A DNA stretch of 64,000 nucleotides from an uncultured Acidobacteriota bacterium (GTDB lineage Bacteria > Acidobacteriota > CAIWXX01). Both the position numbers and the translations under genes were made by a program. Position 1 is the first letter of the stretch. Each line of letters opens with the position of its first letter. The notes below the pieces were generated by a model, which worked only from the letters and a program-made list of their open reading frames with translations, made no database searches and was not told where the DNA came from. This document shows, piece by piece, positions 10,514 through 20,443 of this stretch. The stretch spans positions 29,040 to 93,039 of the forward strand of contig CAIWXX010000010.1 of assembly GCA_903916735.1 (NCBI GenBank). Reading direction: 5' to 3'.

Positions 10514-12148
10514 CTAGTGTTTCTTCCAGACGACCTTTCCGTTCACTACCGTCATCCAGTTTTTCACATCCTTGAGTGCCTTCGGGGCGATGTCGAATGG
10601 ACTTTCAACAGTGATGATCAGATCAGCGAGCTTTCCGGGTTCGATCGATCCGAGATGCTTCTCCATGAAACATGCATATGCGGAACCCATTGTGTATTCA
10701 TGAAGGGCGTCGGCTAGCGGCATTTTTTCTTCCGGAAACCAGCCTCCTTCAGGCTGACCGTCCAGGTCCATCCGCGTGACGGCGGCATAGATTCCAAACC
10801 ATGGGTTAAGCGATTCCACAGGCCAGTCAGTCCCGAAAGCTTGTGGGATGCCCGCTTTCAGGAGGGATTCATAGACATATCCGTCTTTGCACCGCTGAGC
10901 GACGCGCTTCTCGCACCAGTGCATATCATCGAGCAGGTGGCATGGTTGAACAGAAGCGATCGTACCGGTTTTCTTGAACAGCTCGAAGTCCTGCCGGCGG
11001 ATCACCTGCACATGTTCCAATTTGGCGCGTCTGTCGCGTGACGGCAAACGGGAGATATCGTCGAGCGCCATCCAGACAGCCTTATCACCGATGGCGTGGA
11101 TCTGGAGTTGCAGCCCGGCTTCATCGACTTGACGTATTCGTGAATCGAGATCCGTTTCGGACATCACTGCCAGGCCGCTGGTATTGGGCCGGTCGTGGTA
11201 GGGTTCGAAAAAGAGAGCGGTTCCGGCACCCATGCTGCCGTCCACGTAGAGCTTGGCACCTTCGATGCGGAGCATGTCGCTGCCGAACCCCGTTGTGATG
11301 CCGAGACCTGACATTTTTTCCAGTGATGATGCGTCCGGGCAGGCATAGACCCTTGTGGTCAGCATTGCCTGTTTCTCAAGTTCAGTATAGATAGCGAGAG
11401 AATCCGGTGTGGTTTCCATCTCGAGAACCGTCGTCACCCCATACTGCCCGGCTTTATCAAGCGCGGCATGAATCGCCTTTTCAACCTGCAAACGCGTCGG
11501 TGGAGGGATCACAATATCGATGAGATTCATAGCATTGTCGCGCAGAGTGCCATCAGGTTCACCGGCCGCGTCATGTCCAATCTCCCCGCCGGAAGGGCTT
11601 TTCGTGTTTCGGTCGATGCCGGCGAGCTTCAGCGCGAGTGAATTCGCAACGCCTATATGTCCGTCAAGGCGAGTCAACCAGACGGGGTTTTTCGGAACGG
11701 CGCGATCCAGTAGAGCGGCAGTCGGGAGTTTTTTATCCGGCCATCTTTCATGATCCCAGCCTCCGCCTGTCATCCATTCGCCGGACTTGAATTGCTGGGC
11801 ATAACCGGCGACACGCTTTTCGAATTCCATTTCGTCGTTACAGTCCTTGAGTTCAACCTCAAGCGACCTTTGCCCGCCCTGCGCAAAATGCGTATGCGCA
11901 TCAATGAATCCGGGCATGGCGAATCGCCCGCCCAGGTCGATGACCTCGGCGTCGGGAGCCGCCAGCCGCCGCATCTCGGCGGATGTCCCTGTCTTCCAGA
12001 TTCGTTCGCATCGGACGATGAGTGCTTCTTTCCAGGATCTCTCGCCATCGATCGTATAGATACGACCGTTTATGAAAAGCTTCTCGTCGTTATCCGCCAT
12101 GAGTAACCCTGCGGAAAAGAGCAGTGAAAAAAAAATTCTTATCATCAT
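10514..12148 (-). CDS. Exported metal-dependent amidohydrolase (YtcJ-like)
   Basis: The chosen start gives 544 aa with a signal peptide (IRIFFSLLFSAGLLMADN). A longer frame to 12184 would hide this signal behind twelve residues. Amidohydrolase metal-site motifs are all present: FIDAHTHFAQGG, the family stretch LDGHIGVANSLAL, QIHAIGDKA, LEHVQ and GTDWPVES. Such enzymes hydrolyse amide or related bonds with one or two divalent metals in a TIM barrel. The YtcJ subgroup has few known substrates, so the specific reaction is not assigned. It is monocistronic and convergent with the upstream glycosyltransferase. Confidence 0.88.
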   Translation of the reverse strand: MMIRIFFSLLFSAGLLMADNDEKLFINGRIYTIDGERSWKEALIVRCERIWKTGTSAEMRRLAAPDAEVIDLGGRFAMPGFIDAHTHFAQGGQRSLEVELKDCNDEMEFEKRVAGYAQQFKSGEWMTGGGWDHERWPDKKLPTAALLDRAVPKNPVWLTRLDGHIGVANSLALKLAGIDRNTKSPSGGEIGHDAAGEPDGTLRDNAMNLIDIVIPPPTRLQVEKAIHAALDKAGQYGVTTVLEMETTPDSLAIYTELEKQAMLTTRVYACPDASSLEKMSGLGITTGFGSDMLRIEGAKLYVDGSMGAGTALFFEPYHDRPNTSGLAVMSETDLDSRIRQVDEAGLQLQIHAIGDKAVWMALDDISRLPSRDRRAKLEHVQVIRRQDFELFKKTGTIASVQPCHLLDDMHWCEKRVAQRCKDGYVYESLLKAGIPQAFGTDWPVESLNPWFGIYAAVTRMDLDGQPEGGWFPEEKMPLADALHEYTMGSAYACFMEKHLGSIEPGKLADLIITVESPFDIAPKALKDVKNWMTVVNGKVVWKKH

Positions 12149-12663
12149 GGCGTCACTATAAAGAAGAACAACCGCCGAGCGCAAGCGGGATCAGATTACA
12201 GAATCGTCGAAGTCAGACTGGTGATAAATCAGGAAATTGTTGGACTGGTGGGATTTAGGCAAAAAGTAAAAAGGAAACCCTCAATCAATGTCCGAAATCC
12301 GCGGATAAGGAATGGCGGCAAGCCATCAGATAGTCTCGATAGACCCGGCATTACGGCTCGGCAGGAGCCTCGCCCTCCCAAACCATCGATCAGGGGAATG
12401 CTTGATATACGGAGGGGAGGGCTCGGCATCCTCGCGAGCCGAGCCGCAGATGCTCCGAAGCCATTTTGTCGCAATAGGCGTGTGCTTACTCGCGGATAGG
12501 GGAACGCGTTTTCACGAATTTTTGCTTTTCACTTTTTACTTCACGCCATCAACGCGTGATTGCCGATTTTGGCGGGGCGGCATACGGGCATCTCATTCTG
12601 GTTTCCATTTCCGTTGCTCTTTTGTTATTCTGAAAGTAAGCGAATTAACCGAAGGAGGAGATC
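12149..12663. other. Intergenic region holding repeat copy 2
   Basis: This space between the amidohydrolase and gapA contains the second repeat copy (12292-12502) and presumably the gapA promoter. I do not see a convincing promoter match by eye. No gene is supported. Confidence 0.6.
12292..12502. repeat. Dispersed repeat with inverted REP-like hairpins, copy 2
   Basis: Partner of 1772-1983. Here the plus-strand unit is perfect: GGAG (12416-12419) leads an 8-bp stem GGCTCGGC (12420-12427), a ten-base loop and GCCGAGCC (12438-12445). The opposite-strand unit lies about 60 bases upstream. The 5' GGAG tetranucleotide directly before a hairpin is the hallmark by which RAYT transposases recognise REP sequences in other bacteria. 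Confidence 0.8.
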
Positions 12664-13662
12664 ATGGCCATCAGAATCGGCATTAATGGATTCGGTCGAA
12701 TTGGAAGAAACGTGCTTCGTGCATCGTTGAAAGAAAAGGGATTCGAATTCGTCGCGGTGAACGACATCACTGATGCAAAAACTCTGGCTCATCTTTTGAA
12801 GTACGATTCGGTACTGGGTAACCTGGAATGCGATGTCAAAGCAGGTGACGGTACTATCACCGTGGCCGGCCGCGAGATTAAGGTTCTCTCGGTGAAAGAT
12901 CCTGCCGGTCTCCCGTGGAAAGACCTGGGTGTGGATTATGTCATCGAATCCACGGGACTCTTCACAAAACGCGACGGCGCTTCCAAGCACATGACCGCCG
13001 GCGCCAAAAAAGTTCTCATCACGGCTCCAGCCACCGACGAGGACATCACCATCTGCCTGGGCGTCAATGAAAAATCCTACGACCCGGCCAAGCATCACAT
13101 TGTCAGTAACGCCAGCTGCACAACCAACTGCCTGGCTCCCGTCGCCAAGGTCATTCATGACACCTTCGGCATCAAGCGCGGCCAGATGACGACCATACAT
13201 TCCTACACGAACGATCAGCGGATACTCGATCTGCCTCACAAAGACCTGCGGCGCGCGCGTGCGGCGGCGTTATCAATGATTCCAACGACGACCGGAGCCG
13301 CCAAAGCGGTGTCTCTCGTCATCCCGGAATTGAAAGGCAAGATGGACGGTATCTCGGTTCGTGTGCCGACTCCGAATGTTTCTCTTGTCGACGTCGTCTT
13401 CTTGATCGAGAAGCCCGCAAAGAAAGAGGATGTCAATGCCGCTCTGAAAGCGGCCGCTGACGGCCCGATGAAAGGGATTTTGCAATTCTGCACTGAGGAA
13501 CTTGTGTCGATTGATTTCCGCGGCAACCCGCATTCGTCGATCGTCGACGCCGCCTACACGAAGGTGGTCGGCGATGACTTGCTGAAGATCCTTTCCTGGT
13601 ATGACAATGAGTGGGGGTATTCCTGCCGAGTCGTGGATCTGCTCAAGTACATGACCCGCTGA
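12664..13662 (+). CDS. gapA: Glyceraldehyde-3-phosphate dehydrogenase, type I
   Basis: The 332-aa protein oxidises glyceraldehyde 3-phosphate to 1,3-bisphosphoglycerate. The NAD-binding start [14 protein letters not shown] and the active-site [13 protein letters not shown] (catalytic Cys after SNAS) are intact, as is the C-terminal [12 protein letters not shown]. The ribosome site is a strong GAAGGAGGAG. It is the first gene of gapA-pgk-tpiA-secG, with 25 bases to pgk, the usual order in many bacteria. Confidence 0.98.
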   Translation: MAIRIGINGFGRIGRNVLRASLKEKGFEFVAVNDITDAKTLAHLLKYDSVLGNLECDVKAGDGTITVAGREIKVLSVKDPAGLPWKDLGVDYVIESTGLFTKRDGASKHMTAGAKKVLITAPATDEDITICLGVNEKSYDPAKHHIVSNASCTTNCLAPVAKVIHDTFGIKRGQMTTIHSYTNDQRILDLPHKDLRRARAAALSMIPTTTGAAKAVSLVIPELKGKMDGISVRVPTPNVSLVDVVFLIEKPAKKEDVNAALKAAADGPMKGILQFCTEELVSIDFRGNPHSSIVDAAYTKVVGDDLLKILSWYDNEWGYSCRVVDLLKYMTR

Positions 13663-13687
13663 AAAAGCGAAATTTTCTGGAGGCAAC

Positions 13688-14872
13688 ATGAAGCGCTCGA
13701 TCACCGACGTCGAACTGCGCGGACGCACCATCTTCATGCGTGTCGATTTCAATGTGCCTCTCGATGATTCTCAGCGAATCACCGACGACACGCGAATCCG
13801 CGCCTCCTTGCCATCGATCCGTCTGGCGCTCGACCAAGGCGCCCGGCTCCTGCTGGCGTCTCATCTCGGCCGCCCCAAGGGAAAACGCAATCCCGCAATG
13901 AGCCTGCGACCCGCGGCTGTCCGTCTTTCGGAGCTGCTCGGCGGCGAGGTTATCATGGCCCCCGACTGCATCGGCGCCGATGTGGCGAGGATGCGCGCGG
14001 GCCTCCGCGATGGCCAGGCCATGATGCTTGAAAACGTCCGCTTCTACAAAGAGGAGGAGGCCAACGATCCGGGCTTCTCGGCTCAGCTCGCCGAAGGCAT
14101 TGACATTTACGTCGATGATGCTTTTGGCTCGGCCCATCGCGCTCATGCATCGACCGCCGGCATCACGGCTTATGTGAAAACCGCCGTCTCCGGGCTCCTG
14201 ATGGAGAAGGAGCTGCGTTATCTCGGAGGCGCCCTGGAAAATCCAGCGTGCCCTTTCGTGGCGATCCTCGGCGGCGCCAAAGTCTCCGATAAAATCGAAG
14301 TCATCGATAATCTGCTCGGCAAGGTCAACACACTACTGATTGGCGGCGCCATGGCCTACACGTTTTTCAAAGCCAAGGGCTATGGCACAGGCACATCGCT
14401 GGTCGAAGCCGACAAGGTGGATGTTGCGGCGCGCGTTCTCAAGGACGCCGATCTAAAAAAGGTTGAACTGCTTTTGCCTGTCGACCACGTGACGGCGCCG
14501 GAAAGGAAAGCCGGGGTCTCGACGAAGACGTGTGATGTGACATCAATCGATCCCGAATGGATGGGGCTAGACATCGGGCCGCGCAGCGTCGCACTCTTCG
14601 GAGATCGACTCCGCGCTGCCAAAACAATCGTCTGGAACGGCCCCATGGGCGTCTTCGAAATCGACGCGTTTGCTGCCGGGACGGTCGGGATCGCTCGCGC
14701 CGTGGCTCAATCAGGGGCGATATCGATCGTTGGCGGAGGCGATTCGGTTTCGGCGATTGAAAAGGCCGGTGTCACCGATAAGATCACTCACATTTCGACC
14801 GGTGGCGGGGCCAGCCTGGAATTTCTAGGCGGTTTGAAACTGCCCGGTGTCGAGGCTTTGAACGACAAATGA
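13688..14872 (+). CDS. pgk: Phosphoglycerate kinase
   Basis: The 394-aa protein transfers the acyl phosphate of 1,3-bisphosphoglycerate to ADP. The signature [10 protein letters not shown] lies near the N-terminus. [11 protein letters not shown], the hinge and [11 protein letters not shown] follow, and the nucleotide loop GGGDSV lies near the C-terminus. The start has TGGAGG six bases upstream. Its stop overlaps the tpiA start by four bases (ATGA), which implies translational coupling. Confidence 0.98.
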   Translation: MKRSITDVELRGRTIFMRVDFNVPLDDSQRITDDTRIRASLPSIRLALDQGARLLLASHLGRPKGKRNPAMSLRPAAVRLSELLGGEVIMAPDCIGADVARMRAGLRDGQAMMLENVRFYKEEEANDPGFSAQLAEGIDIYVDDAFGSAHRAHASTAGITAYVKTAVSGLLMEKELRYLGGALENPACPFVAILGGAKVSDKIEVIDNLLGKVNTLLIGGAMAYTFFKAKGYGTGTSLVEADKVDVAARVLKDADLKKVELLLPVDHVTAPERKAGVSTKTCDVTSIDPEWMGLDIGPRSVALFGDRLRAAKTIVWNGPMGVFEIDAFAAGTVGIARAVAQSGAISIVGGGDSVSAIEKAGVTDKITHISTGGGASLEFLGGLKLPGVEALNDK

Positions 14873-15621
14873 GAAAACCATTTATCGCCGGCAATTGGAA
14901 AATGTACTGCACGAAGCCGGAGGCGACGAAACTCGCCTCCGGCCTTGCGGCATCCATCGGGTCCCTCGAAGAAATCGATGTCGCACTCTGCCCGCCATAT
15001 ACGGCGCTTGAAACTGTTCACAACGTCATCGCCGGTACTCGCCTGCGCCTCGGTGCTCAGGATCTAGCCTGGGAAAAGGAGGGCGCCTTCACCGGTGAAG
15101 TCTCGGCCCTCATGCTGATCGACGTTGGTTGCGAATTCGTCATCATCGGCCATTCCGAACGGCGGCAGTTTTTCGGGGAGACTGATCAGAGCGTCAACCG
15201 GAAACTCAAGGCGGCCATTTCCGGGGGGCTGGATCCCATCATGTGCGTCGGCGAGACATTGCCGGAACGGGAAAGCGGCAGCACACTCGATGTCATCCGC
15301 CGACAGCTTGATGGAGGCCTCACTGGTATCGCCTGCGAGAAACTGACAATCGCCTACGAACCTGTCTGGGCGATCGGGACAGGCAGGGTGGCCACTCCAG
15401 AACAGGCACAGGATGTTCACGCCTTCATTCGTGGCTGGTTGAATCACGCTTACGGGCCGGCAGCCGGCGGCATTCGAATTCAGTACGGCGGAAGCGTCAA
15501 GCCGGATAACGTTGCCGGATTGATGGTTCAGCCGGATATTGACGGGGCGCTCGTCGGTGGAGCCAGCTTGAAGATTGAAAGTTTTTCGGATATTGTACGA
15601 GGTTCAACGAAGAGGAAGTAG
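14869..15621 (+). CDS. tpiA: Triosephosphate isomerase
   Basis: The 250-aa TIM-barrel enzyme interconverts dihydroxyacetone phosphate and glyceraldehyde 3-phosphate. Active-site elements are complete: FIAGNWKM (Lys), IIGHSERR (His), [11 protein letters not shown] (Glu) and the phosphate loop GGSVK. The length is standard. It overlaps pgk by four bases and is followed eleven bases later by secG. Confidence 0.98.
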   Translation: MRKPFIAGNWKMYCTKPEATKLASGLAASIGSLEEIDVALCPPYTALETVHNVIAGTRLRLGAQDLAWEKEGAFTGEVSALMLIDVGCEFVIIGHSERRQFFGETDQSVNRKLKAAISGGLDPIMCVGETLPERESGSTLDVIRRQLDGGLTGIACEKLTIAYEPVWAIGTGRVATPEQAQDVHAFIRGWLNHAYGPAAGGIRIQYGGSVKPDNVAGLMVQPDIDGALVGGASLKIESFSDIVRGSTKRK

Positions 15622-15632
15622 GTAGCAAGTAG

Positions 15633-15920
15633 ATGGAAATCGTCGTCACAATCCTTCACGTCATAGTCTGCCTGATGCTGATCCTGATCGTGCTTCTGCA
15701 GTCAGGCAAGGGAGCGGATCTGGCGAGCGCCTTCGGCGGCGGCAGCAGCCAGACAACCTTCGGCGCGCGCGGCGCCGCAACTTTTCTTTCGAAGGCAACG
15801 ACAATTGCAGCCATTCTGTTCATGCTGACTTCGCTGACGCTCTATTACTACGGGGGCAAGCCGTCGTCATCGGTTTTGAAGGATCTCCCATCAAGCTCAG
15901 CCCCAGCCAAGAAGAAGTAA
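15633..15920 (+). CDS. secG: Preprotein translocase subunit SecG
   Basis: The 95-aa inner-membrane protein has two hydrophobic helices (about residues 3-23 and 52-72) joined by the family loop [20 protein letters not shown]. It is the accessory subunit of SecYEG and assists SecA-driven export. The tail is rich in Ser, Ala and Lys. Placement after tpiA is conserved in many bacteria, and a terminator follows. Confidence 0.95.
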   Translation: MEIVVTILHVIVCLMLILIVLLQSGKGADLASAFGGGSSQTTFGARGAATFLSKATTIAAILFMLTSLTLYYYGGKPSSSVLKDLPSSSAPAKKK

Positions 15921-15977
15921 AAGGGCAACGACCAGAACCCGGAGAGCTGGAGGGAGAGGAGGCCGCATGCCTCCGAT

Positions 15978-15998
15978 CGCCAAAGTTGGCGTTTTTTT
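15978..15998 (+). terminator. Terminator of the gapA-pgk-tpiA-secG operon
   Basis: CGCCA-AAGT-TGGCG (15978-15991) is followed by seven T. A second hairpin, GGAGGC-CGCAT-GCCTCC, lies just before it. Together they form a convincing intrinsic terminator. Confidence 0.85.
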
Positions 15999-16000
15999 AA

Positions 16001-16894
16001 CTACCGGAAATCCGGATTGACGTCTTCGTCGTTGTTGCTGGTTATTCGGATCGGCGGCGAGAGCGGCGTTGATGACATGATATAGAGTTCCCAAAGGTTG
16101 GGTTTCTTCTTGTCCGGAGTCATCGCGAATATGATCCATTTGCCATTGCGTGTGAATCGCGGGCAGTAAGGATATCCTTTGACCGCTGTCATGCGCTGGT
16201 TTTGACCGGTTGCCATGTCATACATCCGGATTGTGCTGTGCCCGGATCCTCTGGGCAGGTGCACGTAGAGGAGCTTGGTTCCGTCGGCTGAGAAAGCGGG
16301 TTCGCATCCCGAATCCACGACAGTCTGTGTTCCAGTGGCTCGATCCACCAGCGTAACGTACCACCCTCGAGGGAGCGGCCCGCCGGGCCGCCGGTAATTA
16401 TTCACAACCAGAGTCAGACCGTCGGGGGTTAAATGTCCCCATTCGCATCGTTCGTTCGGTATGCCAATAGGTCCGCTCACCTGCCATGTCGCGCGATCGA
16501 AAAGAAAAATATTGTTGCGGGTTTGTGAATACGGTTCGGTGAAAACGATGAGCTTCCCGTCGCCCGAAAAATGCCCGTAGGTGACAGGTCCGCCCGGATT
16601 CGAAACAAGCGGGGCGAGGTTGGTGCCGTCGATATTCATGATGTAAAGGCTCTCGATGCCGTCACGTGTCGACGTAAAAACGACCCTCTTGCCGTCACGC
16701 GAAATCGACGGGAAGGCATCATCGGAGGGATTGTTCGTGAGATTGGTTTCGACCCCATTTTCATCACGAAGATAAATTTCCTCGTTCCCATCGCGATTGG
16801 TTTGAAAAACCAGTTTCCCTTTGGGAAGGGCAGAATCAGCTGCGGAACAGGACAATGGGAAGAGCCAGATTGCCGCTAGTGCTTTCCAATTCAT
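16001..16894 (-). CDS. Exported TolB-like beta-propeller protein
   Basis: The 297-aa product from ATG 16894 begins with a short signal sequence ending near LSCSAADS. The body is built of PD40/TolB-type blades, for example LVFQTNRDGNEEIYL, FPSISRDGKRVVFTSTRDG and PCFTRNGKWIIFA-like strands. Such propellers act in periplasmic protein interactions. This one lacks the N-terminal domain of true TolB, so a direct Tol-Pal role is not implied. A frame open to 16942 adds a charged leader and is less likely. Cys in the signal could suggest a lipoprotein, but the preceding residues do not fit a good lipobox. Confidence 0.78.
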   Translation of the reverse strand: MNWKALAAIWLFPLSCSAADSALPKGKLVFQTNRDGNEEIYLRDENGVETNLTNNPSDDAFPSISRDGKRVVFTSTRDGIESLYIMNIDGTNLAPLVSNPGGPVTYGHFSGDGKLIVFTEPYSQTRNNIFLFDRATWQVSGPIGIPNERCEWGHLTPDGLTLVVNNYRRPGGPLPRGWYVTLVDRATGTQTVVDSGCEPAFSADGTKLLYVHLPRGSGHSTIRMYDMATGQNQRMTAVKGYPYCPRFTRNGKWIIFAMTPDKKKPNLWELYIMSSTPLSPPIRITSNNDEDVNPDFR

Positions 16895-17217
16895 GATTGA
16901 CCCCCGGGGCCTATTGTAGTGAAAGGGGTCCCGTCGATGCAATCCATTGTGTGTCTCGTGAATCTGCGGATAAACATCACCACATCAAGGCACGAACGGG
17001 CGGCGTCTATGCCTGTGCTGTTCGAAACGCAAATCCAGCCCCGTGACAGAGGGCAAGTGCCACTCGATCTCATTCTTGTTTTTCGTCGTTCCAGTACCCG
17101 TACCCGTTTCCGAAAATATATGTCATGCCCTCCAAGTCGAGTCGGGAACGTAAGTGGGGGCGGATTTCTTGATACAAATTTGTGCACGATAAGACTCCTG
17201 CTCGCGGATCGGTCTGC
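16895..17217. other. Intergenic region, nothing recognised
   Basis: About 320 bases between two minus-strand genes. I see no gene, no strong repeat and no confident terminator. It should contain the promoter of the propeller gene. Confidence 0.4.
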
Positions 17218-18186
17218 CTACGGAATCAGCAACACCTTGCCCGTTGTCCGCCGCTCTTCCAGAGCGCGATGGGCATCGGCGGCCTGGTCGAGGCTGAAGG
17301 TAGCGCCGATTGCAATCTTCAAGGTGCCGTCCTTGATCCAGTTGAAGAGTTCGTGAGATCTCTCCAGCAATTCATCGCGAGTGGCGATGTAGTGAAAAAG
17401 ACTTGGGCGCGTCAAGTAAAGCGATCCCTTGGTGTTCAAGATAGACGGATCGAAAGCCGGCACCGGGCCGCTCGATTGCCCGAACAAGACGAGCATCCCG
17501 CGCCTCGACAGGCAGTTGAGGCTCCGTTCGAATGTCGATTTACCAACCGAGTCGTAGACGACCTGCACTCCCTTGCCGTCGGTCAGCCGCCTGACTTCAA
17601 CCTCAAAATCAACTTTTTCGTAATTGATGACTTCGTGGGCGCCGGCCTCTCTAGCTCGGGCAGTCTTCTCATCCGTGCCGGCAGTTCCGATGACGCGAGC
17701 GCCGACCTTTCTGGCAATCTGGCAGAGGAGCAAGCCGACTCCACCTGCTGCCGCATGGATCAGGCACGTATCGCCTTTGCGGAGGCGATAGGTCGAGCGG
17801 GCCAGGTAATGCGCCGCCATCCCCTGCAGCATGCTCGCAGCCGCCGTGCGATCGTCAACCCATTTGGGAACTTTCAACAGGCGATCGGCAGGCACCAGAT
17901 TCATATCGCAGTAGGAGCCGGGGATTCCAGTCCAAGCCACGCGGTCGCCGGGAGCGACGGACCTGACGCCGTCGCCAACACTTTCAACGACACCGGCGCC
18001 TTCCAGGCCGATCGGGTAAGGCAGTGGGTTCTTATAAAGTCCCGTCCTCTGATAAATATCGATGAAGTTAACTCCACAAGCCGTGACTCGAACGAGCGCC
18101 ATACGTTCGGTACATGGCGGCGCCGGCATCTCTTTCAATTTCATGACCTCTGGCCCGCCGAATTCATGGATCATGATTCTTTTCAT
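17218..18186 (-). CDS. NADPH:quinone reductase, zinc-free MDR family
   Basis: The 322-aa protein matches quinone oxidoreductases (QOR) of the medium-chain dehydrogenase superfamily. Features are ITACGVNFIDIYQRTGLY-like N-terminal substrate residues, the GLEGAGVVESVG block, and the nucleotide fold with LIHAAAGGVGLLLCQIA. The zinc-ligand cysteines of alcohol dehydrogenases are absent, as expected. The start at 18186 is preceded by AAAGGGA. A frame open to 18246 would overlap the peptidase gene upstream. The 22-base gap to that gene suggests cotranscription. Confidence 0.9.
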   Translation of the reverse strand: MKRIMIHEFGGPEVMKLKEMPAPPCTERMALVRVTACGVNFIDIYQRTGLYKNPLPYPIGLEGAGVVESVGDGVRSVAPGDRVAWTGIPGSYCDMNLVPADRLLKVPKWVDDRTAAASMLQGMAAHYLARSTYRLRKGDTCLIHAAAGGVGLLLCQIARKVGARVIGTAGTDEKTARAREAGAHEVINYEKVDFEVEVRRLTDGKGVQVVYDSVGKSTFERSLNCLSRRGMLVLFGQSSGPVPAFDPSILNTKGSLYLTRPSLFHYIATRDELLERSHELFNWIKDGTLKIAIGATFSLDQAADAHRALEERRTTGKVLLIP

Positions 18187-18208
18187 TATAGTGTTTCCCT
18201 TTTTGAAA

Positions 18209-19486
18209 TTATTGCCGAAAAAGAGCTTTCCTCTGCGATAGGACAATCCTTTTCAGGCGATCGAGCGGCAACGCGTAAGCTGTGTTGCCGTCCCTTCCAA
18301 CCGTTGTCTGCGCCATACAGACAGCGTTAAGAACGGCTTCTTCCACCGCTTCCTCGGTGGCTTCAAAAAGCGGCGTGATGTGTCCGTCCGAAAGGAGTCT
18401 CACGTCATAAAAAAGCTCTTTCGGGTAGTGTGGGATGCGATAGGCCGTGGAAAACACGATGGCGAAGTCGCCACTCGAATGCCTCACCGTCGATCCTGTT
18501 CTAGCGAGCCCAACGACGGCACGCTTCGCCAGCCGCAGGCACTGGCGGGAATCCAGAGGAGCATCGGTGCCGATGATGATGATGACGGAACCGTCATTCT
18601 GTCCGCGCGGTTGCAGATCGGGGATCCACCGCCCTACCGGGATGCCGTCCACCATCAGATCCTTGCGCGCGCCGAAATTCGCATTTACCAGAGCGCCAAC
18701 TGTGAAACCGCCCTCCTCTTTCGAAAGAACCCGTGAAGCCGTGCCGATCCCGCCCTTAAAATCAAATGCCATCATTCCGGCGCCGGCGCCCACGGCACCT
18801 TCCGGCACGGGGCCCGATCGAGCCGAATCGAGCGCCTGGACGACTTCTGATTCGCCGACCGCGCGTGCCTGTGCGTCATTGAGAAAAGAGTCATCGCACT
18901 CACCAACAACAGGCAGGACGACATCGTCGGTGATTCCCAGATCCGGGTATTTGCGGATCATCCAGGCAATGCACGCATCGCTGACTCGGCCCACATTCAT
19001 CGTATTGGTCAAGAGGATCGGGACTTCAAGCGCTCCGGCTTCGTTGACCCAGTGAAGGCCGGTCACTTCGCCATTCCCATTGATCACAAAGGCCGCAGCT
19101 GGAACTTTTTCGCGCCACAGATCGCCTCCATGAGGGATGACGGCTGTAACCCCTGTGCGAATGGGGCCTTTGCCGGGAATGAGCAACCCCTCGCCGCGGA
19201 TGATGGTTGAATGCCCGACGAGCACGCCATTGACATCGGTGATCGCGTTGAAAGGGCCTGGCGCGTATTGACCAACCGTAATTCCGAGATCTCGGAGTCT
19301 TGTGCGCTGATCGGTTTCGCGGGCCTGGATATGCATCGTGAAAAGACCCACGTGCCATGCCATGAGGAAAAGCGTCAACGGCCAATTTCGAAGACATGAA
19401 GATCTGAATGCACTCTTGGAAGTCGATGTCCTGTGATGCTCTTGCAGTTGATCCGCTACGGGCTCATGGCACGCCGATGTCTTCAT
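18209..19486 (-). CDS. DmpA/P1-type autoprocessed aminopeptidase
   Basis: The 425-aa protein belongs to the DmpA-like N-terminal-nucleophile peptidases, which cleave themselves into two chains and remove N-terminal residues, some from D- or beta-peptides. The self-cleavage site is visible as NDG-S at residues 298-300, followed by VIIIIGTDAPLDS. Upstream are the conserved GHSTI, TGVTAVIPHG and LTNTMNVGRV. A hydrophobic stretch at residues 33-50 ahead of MHIQARET looks like a signal peptide, so the true start may be internal and the enzyme periplasmic. It sits 36 bases after pyrD in the same direction. Confidence 0.88.
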   Translation of the reverse strand: MKTSACHEPVADQLQEHHRTSTSKSAFRSSCLRNWPLTLFLMAWHVGLFTMHIQARETDQRTRLRDLGITVGQYAPGPFNAITDVNGVLVGHSTIIRGEGLLIPGKGPIRTGVTAVIPHGGDLWREKVPAAAFVINGNGEVTGLHWVNEAGALEVPILLTNTMNVGRVSDACIAWMIRKYPDLGITDDVVLPVVGECDDSFLNDAQARAVGESEVVQALDSARSGPVPEGAVGAGAGMMAFDFKGGIGTASRVLSKEEGGFTVGALVNANFGARKDLMVDGIPVGRWIPDLQPRGQNDGSVIIIIGTDAPLDSRQCLRLAKRAVVGLARTGSTVRHSSGDFAIVFSTAYRIPHYPKELFYDVRLLSDGHITPLFEATEEAVEEAVLNAVCMAQTTVGRDGNTAYALPLDRLKRIVLSQRKALFRQ

Positions 19487-19522
19487 GTTCTCGCCACCTG
19501 TCTTTCAATATGTCTCACTGGG

Positions 19523-20443
19523 TTATCGCCTGGGTCCGATATGACAGCACCCGATGATATCGGCGAGCTTCTGTCGACGAGATACCAGATAGTCCTGAAT
19601 TCCATTCAGGATTTCGATTGAAACATGGGGATTAATGAAGTTAGTGGTGCCGATTTGGATAGCGCCGGCCCCTGCCATGAAGAATTCAATGGCATCCCGC
19701 CACGTGCTGATGCCGCCCATCCCAATGACGGGGATGCTGACAGTGCGCGCGACCTGGTAGACCATGCGTACAGCAACAGGCCGGATGGCAGGACCGGATA
19801 GCCCTCCCATGCCGGTGGCTGTGCGCGTTTCGCCGGTTTCGATGTCGATGGCCATTCCGAGCAGCGTATTGATCAGCGAGACGGCGTCGGCTCCTGCTTC
19901 TTCAGCACTCTGCGCGATCGACGCGATGTCGGTGATGTTGGGCGAGAGTTTGGCGATGAGGGGCTTTTTGGTTGCCTTGCGAATACGGCTCACAAGCGAA
20001 AAAGTGGCATCGCGGTTCATGCCGGGGCAGCGTCCGTTCTCTTTGATATTGGGGCAGGAGATATTGAGTTCGAGAGCGTGGATTCCATCCGTCGCGTCGC
20101 ACACACGGCTCACTTCTTCGTACTCATTTTCTGTTTCGCCGCAGACGTTGACGATGACGGTCGCACCAGTCTCGCGCAGCAACGGCAGCTTCTCCTGGAT
20201 AAAAGCATGAATGCCGATGCCTGAGAGCCCGATTGAATTCAGCATTCCGGATGGGGTTTCCCAAATGCGCGGCGGCGGGTTGCCGATTCGCGGCTTCATG
20301 TAGAGGCCTTTGACGACAATCCCTCCGATCGCCGAAAGATCGATAAATCGACCGATCTCTTCACCGTAACCGACACAGCCGCTGGCGAGAAGAACAGGAT
20401 TCTTCAGTGACAACGAGCCGATTCTTACGTCAAGTCCTTCCAT
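19523..20443 (-). CDS. pyrD: Dihydroorotate dehydrogenase, type 1B catalytic subunit
   Basis: The 306-aa FMN enzyme oxidises dihydroorotate to orotate in pyrimidine synthesis. Cysteine in ELNISCPN marks class 1 enzymes, which use Cys as active-site base. GMGGISTWRDAIEFFMAGA is the phosphate-binding end of the barrel. The start at 20443 is chosen because AAAGGAC precedes it and the length is standard. It overlaps the end of pyrK by 19 bases. Coupling with pyrK makes it the NAD-linked type 1B, common in anaerobes and Gram-positives. Confidence 0.95.
   Translation of the reverse strand: MEGLDVRIGSLSLKNPVLLASGCVGYGEEIGRFIDLSAIGGIVVKGLYMKPRIGNPPPRIWETPSGMLNSIGLSGIGIHAFIQEKLPLLRETGATVIVNVCGETENEYEEVSRVCDATDGIHALELNISCPNIKENGRCPGMNRDATFSLVSRIRKATKKPLIAKLSPNITDIASIAQSAEEAGADAVSLINTLLGMAIDIETGETRTATGMGGLSGPAIRPVAVRMVYQVARTVSIPVIGMGGISTWRDAIEFFMAGAGAIQIGTTNFINPHVSIEILNGIQDYLVSRRQKLADIIGCCHIGPRR

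Noticed and set aside
17182..18330. A 382-codon plus-strand open frame
   Set aside because: It is the antisense of the quinone reductase gene, with no ribosome site and no recognisable protein features.
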